A stretch of DNA of 29,404 bases, from the NCBI GenBank assembly GCA_009886305.1, contig QXZO01000188.1:7612-37015 (forward strand). Direction: 5' to 3'. The translations under genes and the position numbers were made by a program. Source of the DNA: Betaproteobacteria bacterium. Its GTDB lineage: Bacteria > Pseudomonadota > Gammaproteobacteria > Burkholderiales > Eutrophovitaceae. How positions within the stretch are numbered: position 1 is the stretch's first letter; every line of letters begins with the position of its first letter. The notes below the pieces were generated by a model. It was not told the origin of the DNA. It saw only the letters and a program-made list of their open reading frames with translations, and did no database searches. This document shows, piece by piece, positions 7,820 to 14,780 of this stretch.

Positions 7820-7978
7820 TTGAGAAAAAACGTTTTTGAAAATAAAAGAATTATCAAAGACCAAACGGCGACTTTACATCGTGCGCGTACTTTAGTTTGC
7901 GGCCCTTTACTCGATTATCGCAAAGAGACCGCAAAGAAAATTATCGAGTTACCCCGCTGGTGGCGGCGTCTTAGCTAA
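7820..7978 (+). CDS. Candidate small ORF after DUF3460 (doubtful)
   Basis: The reading frame of the DUF3460 gene continues open after its TAA (7781-7783) to a TAA at 7976-7978. A TTG at 7820 would give about 52 residues, very basic, ending LPRWWRRLS. It overlaps the last 30 bases of the VOC gene on the opposite strand. There is no good ribosome-binding site, and no family is recognised. It contains the interlocking inverted repeats described under findings, so the region may instead be an untranslated structured 3' end. Confidence 0.2.
   Translation: MRKNVFENKRIIKDQTATLHRARTLVCGPLLDYRKETAKKIIELPRWWRRLS
7896..7949. terminator. Interlocking inverted repeats in a convergent spacer
   Basis: TTTGCGG (7896-7902) is complementary to CCGCAAA (7929-7935), and ACTCGAT (7909-7915) is complementary to ATCGAGT (7943-7949). 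The arms alternate (a, b, a', b'), so both stems together would form a pseudoknot, and alone they are alternative hairpins. The region lies between the ends of the DUF3460 and VOC genes, where a transcription terminator or 3'-end structure would be expected. No clear T-run follows on either strand. Confidence 0.3.
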
Positions 7979-8365
7979 AGATTTAATTTCGAGTACGTTA
8001 CGGTTTGGATCCATGACAAAAAAAGTTTGTTGCTCATACTCAGTGTCAGCAAACCGAATGTATGGCTTATCCAAAAAGCCCACCGTGTTCTCTACGCTTG
8101 CTTTTACTTTATTGAATACTTCCTTCTCTAAGTGCACTCCAAAGTGAGGCACCACAACGGCACCCATCTCGACGTCATGCCGTTCTCCATGCATATCAGT
8201 TCGAGGAGTAGAAGAATGAAGGGTTAGCTCGTTCCCCCAAAAATCTATATCGACCCACTTCCCTTCTTCAGAGTTATCAGTTTTACAGAATAGAATGTCT
8301 GTATAAAACTTGACCGTCTCCTCCAAGTTACCCGCTTCTACTGCACAATGAAATATATTACTCAC
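7949..8365 (-). CDS. VOC family protein (glyoxalase/bleomycin-resistance fold)
   Basis: This is a 138-residue single-unit vicinal-oxygen-chelate protein with two beta-alpha-beta-beta-beta modules. It begins FHCAVEAGNLEETVKFYTDIL (about 5-25), the standard first module. The second module holds PHFGVHL (73-79) and ends DPNRNVLEIKS (119-129). Candidate metal ligands are H6, H50, H78 and E126. VOC enzymes include glyoxalases, dioxygenases and resistance proteins, and the sequence alone does not choose between them. The start is GTG at 8365 preceded by GGAGG at six bases, a strong reason for this start. It faces away from the fasciclin gene across a 334-bp spacer. Confidence 0.88.
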   Translation of the reverse strand: MSNIFHCAVEAGNLEETVKFYTDILFCKTDNSEEGKWVDIDFWGNELTLHSSTPRTDMHGERHDVEMGAVVVPHFGVHLEKEVFNKVKASVENTVGFLDKPYIRFADTEYEQQTFFVMDPNRNVLEIKSLAKTPPPAG

Positions 8366-8699
8366 GATTTGCCTCCATATATAAGAAGTACGATTTTACT
8401 AAGTTTTTGACATTTGTGATCTCATTTTTTAGATTTCTTTGGCGTGATGGCAACCACCGAATCGACGATCGGTGGTGATATGAAAGCATCAATAATCTTA
8501 AATAGAAGGCGTTAATCAACTTAAAGACTAAAAACATGTAATGAAAACATAATTTTACTAGCACGCAGTGCATAACTTGACGTAAACTAAACAGGATAAA
8601 ATCAAGAAAAATTTGACTGGAGTTGGTGATTTTGATCACAATCGTAAGTGAGAAGAATCAGCAATCTTAAATTCACGAGTAGCGCGATAGGGGAACCAA
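8366..8699. promoter_or_regulatory. 334-bp divergent intergenic region
   Basis: This non-coding stretch separates the VOC gene (leftward) from the fasciclin gene (rightward). It has an inverted repeat at 8453-8476. It also has TTGACG (8577-8582) followed by AT-rich TAAAAT at 8597-8602, where the 14-bp gap is short for sigma-70. A second TTGACT lies at 8613-8618. The leftward open frame of 93 codons at 8358-8639 looks like low-quality AT-rich coding and overlaps the VOC start, so I treat the region as regulatory. A firm promoter cannot be assigned. Confidence 0.5.
8453..8476. promoter_or_regulatory. Inverted repeat in the divergent spacer (candidate operator)
   Basis: Perfect 8-bp arms ACCACCGA and TCGGTGGT are separated by 8 bp. 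It lies about 90 bp upstream of the VOC start and 220 bp upstream of the fasciclin start. There is no T-run on either side, so it is not an obvious terminator. The size and symmetry suit a dimeric repressor or activator acting on one or both genes. Confidence 0.4.
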
Positions 8700-9317
8700 A
8701 TGAAAATGAAGTCACTTAGATTCGTACTTACAGCTATATTTATGGCTATTTTGCCGCAGCAGGTCTTAGCCGATGGCCATAAAAAAACAATGTGGGACGT
8801 GATCACTAACGACGATCGATTCGCCACCTTCGCCGTAATGGTCGAAAACGCAGGTGTTGAACATTTATTCAACGGGAAAACAGCAATAAACGCCACAGTA
8901 TATGTACCGACGAACTTTGCTTTTTCAACAGTACCTCAAGCCATGACGTCAGCATTAAGGTTTCCAGAAAATAAAGGGCCTTTGAGTAAGTTAATTAAAA
9001 GCCATTATTTTATAGGTACAGTGAATGACATGGAGGAAGGCGATTACTTCATGACGACTAATATTAATGGTGACCAAATCAGAATTGAACAAGAAAAAAA
9101 CCTATTTGTAAAAGACATGATTATTCAAAGCGATCCAATCATGGTCGGACGCAACAAGATTGTTCCCATTGAGTGCGTCATGTTTGTTCAACCCAGCATA
9201 TCCGACTACCGTCTCAGCATGGAACAACAGCAGGAGTACCCAATTACCTCATGTTGCATCAGGACCATAGCTGAGGTATCAGCGTTTGTTAGAAGTACCG
9301 ATTTCACATCCGATTAA
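8700..9317 (+). CDS. Exported fasciclin (FAS1) domain protein
   Basis: This is a 205-residue protein with a signal peptide (MKMKSLRFVLTAIFMAILPQQVLA, cleavage near residue 24) and one FAS1 domain. The domain begins with the helix MWDVITNDDRFATFAVMVENAG (about 31-52). It contains the H1-like box TVYVPTNFAF (66-75), the central SHYFIGTV (about 101-108), and the terminal H2-like NKIVPIECVMFVQPS (about 151-165). FAS1 domains mediate adhesion or small-ligand binding outside the cytoplasm. A C-terminal extension with vicinal cysteines (SCCIRT, about 184-189) is not part of the core domain. AGGGGA lies at proper distance from the ATG at 8700. A second ATG at 8706 is possible but less well spaced. 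Confidence 0.85.
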   Translation: MKMKSLRFVLTAIFMAILPQQVLADGHKKTMWDVITNDDRFATFAVMVENAGVEHLFNGKTAINATVYVPTNFAFSTVPQAMTSALRFPENKGPLSKLIKSHYFIGTVNDMEEGDYFMTTNINGDQIRIEQEKNLFVKDMIIQSDPIMVGRNKIVPIECVMFVQPSISDYRLSMEQQQEYPITSCCIRTIAEVSAFVRSTDFTSD

Positions 9318-9364
9318 ATAGATTAGCCGAAGGTAGTCTTCTGGAATTGGTAGATTGGTAAACC

Positions 9365-10468
9365 TTGAGCGTGAGAGTTGTTCATCCGAACACTCTCTTA
9401 CCTCTCAAGCAAGCAAAGCCAGATACGAACATCAAAAAAAATCACTCACAACCCAATAGCTCTGACACATTGAAGTTATCGATACTCGATCAAAGTCCAA
9501 TCGTAAAAGGACATTCGCCGAATACAGCAATCAAAGAGACCGTTAACTTAGCGAAGATCGCTGACGAGCTTGGGTTTCACCGGTATTGGTTAGCAGAGCA
9601 CCACAACATGCGAGGTTTGGCAAGCTCCTGCCCAGAAGTGTTACTTACAGCAATCGGTCAACAAACAAAGCAAATTAGAATAGGAACCGGCGCCGTACTT
9701 CTGCCTTATTACAGTGCGGCTAAGATAGCCGAGACATTTAGGATGCAAGAAGCCCTCTGTCCGGGTCGTGTTGACCTTGGAATCGGGCGTGCGCCCGGTG
9801 GAGATATGCTAACAGCCAAAGCAATAAATGAGCAGTCACTTTACTCAATTAATGAGTTTCCACAACAAGTAGTAGATCTTGTAGGTTGGCTTCGCGATGA
9901 CCTAGGCGATGGGCATCCTTTTAATTCAGTGAAGGCAATGCCAAAGGGAGATACTTGTCCCCAGATTTGGTTACTCGGATCTTCAGACTACAGTAGTACG
10001 CTTGCCGCCCACCTCGGAGTCCGCTTTGCTTTTGCGCACTTCATCAACCCAGTCGGCGGCGATGCTGTTAGTCGACAATATCGGGGAACGTTTACGCCAT
10101 CAGGTCTAGAGACAAAACCAACTTCGATGGTTTGCATTTTTGTTGTTTGCGCAGAGTCCAATGAGGAGGCTGAACATCTTGCGGCATCAATAGATCATCG
10201 TCGCGTTATGATGGCAACAGGTAAAGAGTCCGAAATATTACCAAGCGAAGAAGCGATGAATTGGCCGTACTCCGAGAGAGAGAGACAAATCATCAGGCAA
10301 GAGCGCAATCGAATTATTTTGGGTACTCCCAAGAGCGTCAAAAACCAATTATCAGAACTCAAAAGTGCCTTTGAGGCGGATGAGCTAATGATCCTCACAA
10401 TCACCGGAGACTATAAAACTCGAGTTAAATCATATGAATTAATCGCCGATGAGTTTGCGATTAATTAA
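9365..10468 (+). CDS. LLM class flavin-dependent oxidoreductase (luciferase-like)
   Basis: This is a bacterial-luciferase-like TIM-barrel flavoprotein. The core begins LSILDQSPIVKG (about 38-49), the usual N-terminus of the MsnO8-type subgroup. It continues with GFHRYWLAEHHNMRGLASS, IRIGTGAVLLPYYSA, RVDLGIGRAPGGD and WLLGSSDYSS. Members oxidise organic substrates with FMNH2 and O2, or use F420 in other lineages, and substrate cannot be read from sequence. The start is uncertain. The longest frame begins with TTG at 9365 without a clear ribosome-binding site, and GTG at 9371 or TTG at 9470 (just before the conserved core) are alternatives. The first 35 residues are unlike the family and may not be translated. 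Confidence 0.9.
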   Translation: MSVRVVHPNTLLPLKQAKPDTNIKKNHSQPNSSDTLKLSILDQSPIVKGHSPNTAIKETVNLAKIADELGFHRYWLAEHHNMRGLASSCPEVLLTAIGQQTKQIRIGTGAVLLPYYSAAKIAETFRMQEALCPGRVDLGIGRAPGGDMLTAKAINEQSLYSINEFPQQVVDLVGWLRDDLGDGHPFNSVKAMPKGDTCPQIWLLGSSDYSSTLAAHLGVRFAFAHFINPVGGDAVSRQYRGTFTPSGLETKPTSMVCIFVVCAESNEEAEHLAASIDHRRVMMATGKESEILPSEEAMNWPYSERERQIIRQERNRIILGTPKSVKNQLSELKSAFEADELMILTITGDYKTRVKSYELIADEFAIN

Positions 10469-10492
10469 AAATGTATGATCTCCTGATGGACT

Positions 10493-11356
10493 CTAGAGTG
10501 CCTCAATCATCTTAGCGATGGAAAGCACCCGATACATGGATCGAACAACTGGCAATTCAATCAACTCATCATCAACCACAACTAAGCCTGTATCACTTTC
10601 CTCAAACGCCGCGCACACTCGTCGCGCGCGATTAATTTCATCTTGAGAGGGCGTGAAAATTTGATTGATAGTAGATAAGTGCTTGGGGTGCACCGCCGCC
10701 CGACCAGTAAATCCCAAATCGCTACTGGCAGCAGTTTCGCGCTCTAAACCTTCATTATCTTTCAAATCAAGATAAGGAACATCAAGTAAATCAATTCCCG
10801 CGCTCGCGGCCGCATGTACTAGCCGGGAGCGGGTATAGAGCATTGATTGCCAATCTCTTTTACATCGAAGATCTGCAGACATATCCACACCTCCCAAAAT
10901 CAAAGAAGTGACCCGCGAGCACGAACGTGCGATTTCAATCGCTTGCTCCAGTGCTGAGTTAGTTTCAATGATTACGCAAAAACTCAAATGTCGCGTATTT
11001 TCCGTCGACAGTAATTCATCAAGAATACGTATCTCGTTCGCAGACTTAATCTTCGGTAACATCAAAGCATCCGGCGGACACTCTAGATCAAACAAAGCAT
11101 CTAAGTCACTCAATCCATGCCGAGTCGTTATCGGGTTAATTCGAACCATTTTTTCGGATTGTGTCTCGTATGATTTTGAGAATAAATCCATGGTTAGATC
11201 TCTTGACTCATCTTTTCTCGGAAGAGCAACCGCATCCTCTAAATCGATACAGATAATATCGGCTGGTTGTGTAAGCGCTTTTAGGAACATATCTGGACGG
11301 AGTCCAGGAACGAACAACAAGCTACGCCTTGCTCTCGAAATAGTTTCAATGGTCAT
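10493..11356 (-). CDS. HpcH/HpaI aldolase/citrate lyase (CitE-like) family protein
   Basis: This is a 287-residue CitE-like protein, a Mg2+-dependent lyase fold acting on beta-hydroxyacyl-CoA or beta-keto acid substrates (citryl-CoA lyase, malyl-CoA lyase or thioesterase). Visible features: RSLLFVPGLRPDM near the N-terminus, D38-LEDAV, the R72 region (VRINP), the Mg2+ ligands E131 (VIIETNSAL) and D158 (LILGGVDMSADL), and GRAAVHPKHL at 218-227. I chose the ATG at 11356 because AAAGG lies seven bases upstream. The longer frame would need a TTG at 11383 with no such site. It sits 37 bp upstream of the emrB end, and a CaiB-family CoA-transferase lies elsewhere in the window (27373-28557), but they are not adjacent. 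Confidence 0.9.
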   Translation of the reverse strand: MTIETISRARRSLLFVPGLRPDMFLKALTQPADIICIDLEDAVALPRKDESRDLTMDLFSKSYETQSEKMVRINPITTRHGLSDLDALFDLECPPDALMLPKIKSANEIRILDELLSTENTRHLSFCVIIETNSALEQAIEIARSCSRVTSLILGGVDMSADLRCKRDWQSMLYTRSRLVHAAASAGIDLLDVPYLDLKDNEGLERETAASSDLGFTGRAAVHPKHLSTINQIFTPSQDEINRARRVCAAFEESDTGLVVVDDELIELPVVRSMYRVLSIAKMIEAL

Positions 11357-11393
11357 AGATCTACCTTTATTTTTAACAAACAAAATTGAATTT

Positions 11394-12962
11394 TTATTCA
11401 GCAGCGATGGGCCTTATTTTCTTCGAATTCTTTCCCTCACCCCGCGATTTTACATCTACCCTACGTATCAAAAACACAATAGGAATAGCCATAAATGAGG
11501 CTATTGCCAAAACAAAGAAGCTCGCAACATAACCCTGTAATTCAGCCTGTCGATCAACTTCATTTTCAAGCATTGCGAGAGACCTATTACTCTCGAGATT
11601 ATATCCCTCGCCAGCGACCGGTGCGTTCATCAAGGCATCGTTAAAAACATTAACATGCTCCACAAGTTCTGTTCTTCCAGTAGCGCCTGCATAAATAAAT
11701 ATCGCTAATATCACTGAAACACCAACACTACTAAACATTGTTCGAATTAGATTGAATACGGCTGCACCCTCATTTCGTTTGGCAGCAACCACGCGAGAAA
11801 AAGCTACAATTTGTGCAGGCACCATCAAAATACCTGAACCAATACCACTCACAAAGCCCGTCCACAAAATTGGCCACACGCCGACATCACTAGTCCAGAA
11901 TGCAATGGTAAGCGACGACAAGCCTAAGCAAGCAAGTCCAAATGCTATTTGAACTTTCACGTTAATAATTCCCGCTATTTTGTTACTTAGAAACATAGCC
12001 AATAAAACGCCAATTCCTCTAGAAGATTGAAGAAATCCTACATCCACAATCTCGTATCCAATTAAACCTTCGAGAAATGCAGGGAGCAAGACCATTGGAG
12101 GCACTGTTAATAAACCGTAAAAAGCAACTAGAATTAATGCAAGAAAAAAATTTCTCTCGAGAAATAACTTGGGATCTAAAAATGGATTTTTCTTCGTCAT
12201 TACATGCGCGTTAAACATGTAAAGAGCGGTCAAAGCCAGACAGCCCTCAAAAATAATCTCTCCGGAGTTAAACCAATCCAGTCTTTGACCGCGATCCAAC
12301 ATCATTTGGAGAGATGCAATACCGATCGCCAACGTCAAAAACCCGAACCAATCAAGCTGTTCTTTTATTTTGGACGGAACATCTTTAGGCAGAAATAATA
12401 TGCAACCAATCAAAGCGACTATTCCAAATGGAATGTTAATAAAGAATATGTATCGCCAAGATAAGTACTCAGTAAGCACTCCCCCAAGTATGGGGCCTAT
12501 GAAGGAGCCGGCCCAACCAATACCCCAGATGGCCATTGCCTTTGGATGCTCCTCCTCTGGAAAAGCATCTAACATAATAGCTAAGGACAAAGGCACTAAA
12601 AATGCACCGCACATCCCTTGTGCGATACGAGCGATTACCTCAAAGGTCAAGGTGCTCACAGAGCCACAAACAATTGACGACAAAGTAAAACCAGCAACGG
12701 CTAGAACGTAAATCCTTTTTCGACCAAACCGATTACTCAACCATCCCGCCATCGGAATCATGATTGCAGAGGCAACAATATATGAGGTTATTACCCAACT
12801 GATTTGATCTTGTGTGGCAGAAAACGCGCCCTGCATGTGCGGCAGCGCCACAACTGCTATCGTCCAATCGATTGAATACAACAAGGAAGCTAGTACGACG
12901 GACGCACTTATCAGATATGGATGTTCAGCCCCTTGACTCGTGGTATGTTGAGCTTGCGCCAT
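11394..12962 (-). CDS. emrB: DHA2 family multidrug efflux MFS transporter (EmrB-like)
   Basis: This is a 522-residue, 14-helix drug:H+ antiporter of the EmrB/QacA (DHA2) family. TM1 carries the motif IDWTIAVVALPHM (31-43) with the conserved acidic D32. The loop after TM2 has motif A, GWLSNRFGRKR (73-83). TM5 carries the antiporter motif C, GSFIGPILGG (152-161). It lies 30 bp downstream of the HlyD-family adaptor and forms an inner-membrane pump with it. An outer-membrane TolC partner is not encoded here and presumably lies elsewhere. The long periplasmic loop between the last two helices (about 434-475) is normal for EmrB. Substrates are not predictable but are commonly hydrophobic toxicants. 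Confidence 0.94.
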   Translation of the reverse strand: MAQAQHTTSQGAEHPYLISASVVLASLLYSIDWTIAVVALPHMQGAFSATQDQISWVITSYIVASAIMIPMAGWLSNRFGRKRIYVLAVAGFTLSSIVCGSVSTLTFEVIARIAQGMCGAFLVPLSLAIMLDAFPEEEHPKAMAIWGIGWAGSFIGPILGGVLTEYLSWRYIFFINIPFGIVALIGCILFLPKDVPSKIKEQLDWFGFLTLAIGIASLQMMLDRGQRLDWFNSGEIIFEGCLALTALYMFNAHVMTKKNPFLDPKLFLERNFFLALILVAFYGLLTVPPMVLLPAFLEGLIGYEIVDVGFLQSSRGIGVLLAMFLSNKIAGIINVKVQIAFGLACLGLSSLTIAFWTSDVGVWPILWTGFVSGIGSGILMVPAQIVAFSRVVAAKRNEGAAVFNLIRTMFSSVGVSVILAIFIYAGATGRTELVEHVNVFNDALMNAPVAGEGYNLESNRSLAMLENEVDRQAELQGYVASFFVLAIASFMAIPIVFLIRRVDVKSRGEGKNSKKIRPIAAE

Positions 12963-12992
12963 GGACTCAAAGAATCAGATTCAAAAAAACTG

Positions 12993-14096
12993 CTATTGAG
13001 GTCGTAAAAACGCAGGCAACAATCCCTGTGTTACGAGTTGATCTATTGGACCAGGTAGTCCTCTGCTCACACCAGTGCTTACGCCAACGGTAACCGTCAT
13101 TCCAGCACGAAGAGGTGGAAACCCCTCTGGCTGATTAACACCTATGTGAACCGGTAACCTTTGCACAACTTTAACCCAATTACCCGTTGCATTTTGTGGG
13201 GGGAGAATTGCAAACTCAGCACCTGTCGCAGGAGCAATCGCGGTAACTGAACCAGTCCATTTAAAATCTGGATATGCGTCAACACTGATATCAACTTTTT
13301 GTCCCACATCCATCCAGGTTAGCTGGGTCTCCTTATAGTTAGCCTCTATCCACAAACGGTCACTGGCAATAATGCTGAATATGGATGTACCACGATTTAC
13401 ATACTCCCCTGCCTGGAGTTTCATATTGCTGACAATACCACTGACTGGTGCATAGACAAATGAATCTTTAATTCCTAAATCAGCCCTATCGAAAGTTGCC
13501 ATTGCTTCCAGATATTTAGGATGTCGCTCTGGATCTAAACGCGAATCCCCAAGCAATCCTGCGAGTATCTTCTTAGCATTTTCATTAAGCGTCATCAGAC
13601 GAGCTTTAGCCAAATCTAATTGATGTGATGCCTCATCATATCGATCAGCTCGACCCATACCATGCTCTCGAAGCGTTTCTTGCCGTTCGAGTTGTTTTTC
13701 ATGGAATGCAATGATTGACTTTACTTCTTCTTTTTCAACCTGAGCAGCTTGGTATTCAGCTTTGAGCGAGGCAACATCAGCGCGAACCATGGCCATTTGC
13801 GCATTGGCGCGCTGTTTTTCTACTACATAGCCCGCGTGCTCCATGCCAAATAAAAGTGCGCCTTTCTTTACATATTGATTATCCTGAACCTCCACGTTGG
13901 TCACCCTCGATGAAACCTCAGGACTTACTATCACGATATCGGCTTTTACATAAGCATTTTCAGTTTCAACGACAGCCCCACCATGTGAATATAAATACAT
14001 TCCTGTTGTTGCCGCGAAGATCGGTAATAAAATAATAAAAAAGAAACGTACAACCCACAATAAGGCTGTATATATATTTTTCTCCGACATATTCAT
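12993..14096 (-). CDS. emrA: HlyD family efflux periplasmic adaptor (EmrA-like)
   Basis: This is a 367-residue membrane-fusion protein. A single N-terminal TM helix (about 12-36, LLWVVRFFFIILLPIFAATTG) anchors it. The first half-lipoyl segment follows at ENAYVKADIVIVSPEVSSRV (about 46-65). Then come a long alpha-helical hairpin (about 90-195), the second half-lipoyl segment VYAPVSGIVSNMKLQAGEYV (about 214-233), and the beta-barrel with LWIEANYKETQL. It bridges EmrB and an outer-membrane channel. Its ATG overlaps the MarR stop in a 4-bp ATGA (14093-14096), a strong sign of translational coupling. Confidence 0.94.
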   Translation of the reverse strand: MNMSEKNIYTALLWVVRFFFIILLPIFAATTGMYLYSHGGAVVETENAYVKADIVIVSPEVSSRVTNVEVQDNQYVKKGALLFGMEHAGYVVEKQRANAQMAMVRADVASLKAEYQAAQVEKEEVKSIIAFHEKQLERQETLREHGMGRADRYDEASHQLDLAKARLMTLNENAKKILAGLLGDSRLDPERHPKYLEAMATFDRADLGIKDSFVYAPVSGIVSNMKLQAGEYVNRGTSIFSIIASDRLWIEANYKETQLTWMDVGQKVDISVDAYPDFKWTGSVTAIAPATGAEFAILPPQNATGNWVKVVQRLPVHIGVNQPEGFPPLRAGMTVTVGVSTGVSRGLPGPIDQLVTQGLLPAFLRPQ

Positions 14097-14587
14097 GTTG
14101 CGACAGACTCCGTATTTTTAACAGATGGACGCTCGTCACAAGCAGTCCGATTTTCTAATGATGCTAAGTTTATTTTAAGTTTCAGTAAGGTATCTACGAA
14201 CTGTTCTTGCTCACTCTCTGAAATCCCAAATAACGCTTCTTTTCTCGTTTCAGCAGCTGCCGCCCGCATCGTCTTCATTGCAGGTCCTACCTCTTGGGTA
14301 AGCAATACTCGCTTAGCCCTACGATCCTTTGCATCTTCCTCTCGCGTCACCCAGCCGCTAGACTCCATTCGGTCCAGAAGTCGACCTAAGGATGGTTTAT
14401 CTATCTCAAGAATCTGAGCTAATTCAGACTGGGTCACACCATCATTGCGATACAAATGAGTCAAAACCCACCATTGTGATCGCGTAAGACCAAGCGCCTT
14501 CATTCGCCGGTCATAACTTAGACGCAGCAATCTAGCTACGTCATGCAAAATAATTCCAAAATTTCTCGAGAAATCTTCGCGGAACAA
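14093..14587 (-). CDS. MarR family transcriptional regulator, likely repressor of emrAB
   Basis: This is a winged-helix MarR-family regulator. I place the start at TTG 14587 because AAGGAGG (14602-14596) lies eight bases upstream. This gives 164 residues beginning MFREDFSRNFG. The longer frame needs a TTG inside the operator at 14641. The HTH is VTQSELAQILEIDKPSLGRLL (51-71), and the wing has DAKDRRAKRVLLT (85-97) with the typical acidic-basic pattern. Sitting first in marR-emrA-emrB, it is expected to repress its own operon and be released by a phenolic or hydrophobic ligand. The upstream spacer holds an inverted repeat over the predicted -10, consistent with autorepression. Confidence 0.93.
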   Translation of the reverse strand: MFREDFSRNFGIILHDVARLLRLSYDRRMKALGLTRSQWWVLTHLYRNDGVTQSELAQILEIDKPSLGRLLDRMESSGWVTREEDAKDRRAKRVLLTQEVGPAMKTMRAAAAETRKEALFGISESEQEQFVDTLLKLKINLASLENRTACDERPSVKNTESVAT

Positions 14588-14625
14588 AATAATGTCCTCC
14601 TTGACTTTTATGCACTCCACTTTTA

Positions 14626-14645
14626 ATAATTGTCTAAACAATTAT
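14626..14645. promoter_or_regulatory. Inverted repeat over the marR-emrAB promoter (probable MarR operator)
   Basis: Perfect 8-bp arms ATAATTGT and ACAATTAT are separated by CTAA. The size and the TTG...CAA symmetry fit MarR-family operators. It overlaps the predicted -10 and transcription start of the leftward marR operon, the position expected for repression. Its right arm is also the first copy of the 15-bp-periodic array. Confidence 0.6.
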
Positions 14646-14697
14646 ATTTATAACAATAATAGTCATGACAACTATATGCACGACAATTATAACGTAT
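14638..14697. repeat. Four-copy, 15-bp-period repeat array upstream of marR
   Basis: Units begin at 14638, 14653, 14668 and 14683 and start ACAATTATA, ACAATAATA, ACAACTATA and ACAATTATA (consensus ACAAYWATA). The remaining six bases of each unit are not conserved. The exact 15-bp register across four copies is not explained by the promoter alone. It looks like tandem binding half-sites in the marR / NahD-like divergent spacer. Confidence 0.75.
14642..14671 (-). promoter_or_regulatory. Predicted sigma-70 promoter of marR-emrA-emrB
   Basis: On the minus strand TTGTCA (14671-14666) is followed after 18 bp by a consensus TATAAT (14647-14642). Transcription would start near 14635, about 33 bases before the AAGGAGG of marR. 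The -35 overlaps the third repeat unit, and the -10 overlaps the inverted repeat, so bound regulator would block polymerase. Confidence 0.5.
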
Positions 14698-14780
14698 ATT
14701 TGTGGGTTACGCGCACCCCTGATAGGAAACTATTCGGGTACAATTTGGACCTCCAATCTCCAAATCTCCGCGAGCCACTT

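Noticed and set aside
8358..8639. Leftward 93-codon open frame in the VOC/fasciclin spacer.
   Set aside because: It overlaps the VOC start and its GGAGG, has no family features and is rich in residues expected from AT-rich non-coding DNA. The spacer reads better as regulatory.
10493..11383. Longer form of the CitE-like protein starting at TTG 11383.
   Set aside because: There is no ribosome-binding site before that TTG, whereas AAAGG precedes ATG 11356, and family alignment begins after it.
12370..12711. Forward 113-codon frame opposite emrB.
   Set aside because: It is antisense to the membrane-helix coding region of an intact DHA2 carrier and has no recognisable features.
14592..14780. N-terminal extension of the NahD-like protein by 63 residues in the same frame.
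   Set aside because: The extension is translated from the marR SD, promoter and 15-bp repeat array (giving repeated N-N-Y / D-N-Y residues); the conserved family N-terminus begins at the ATG 14781.
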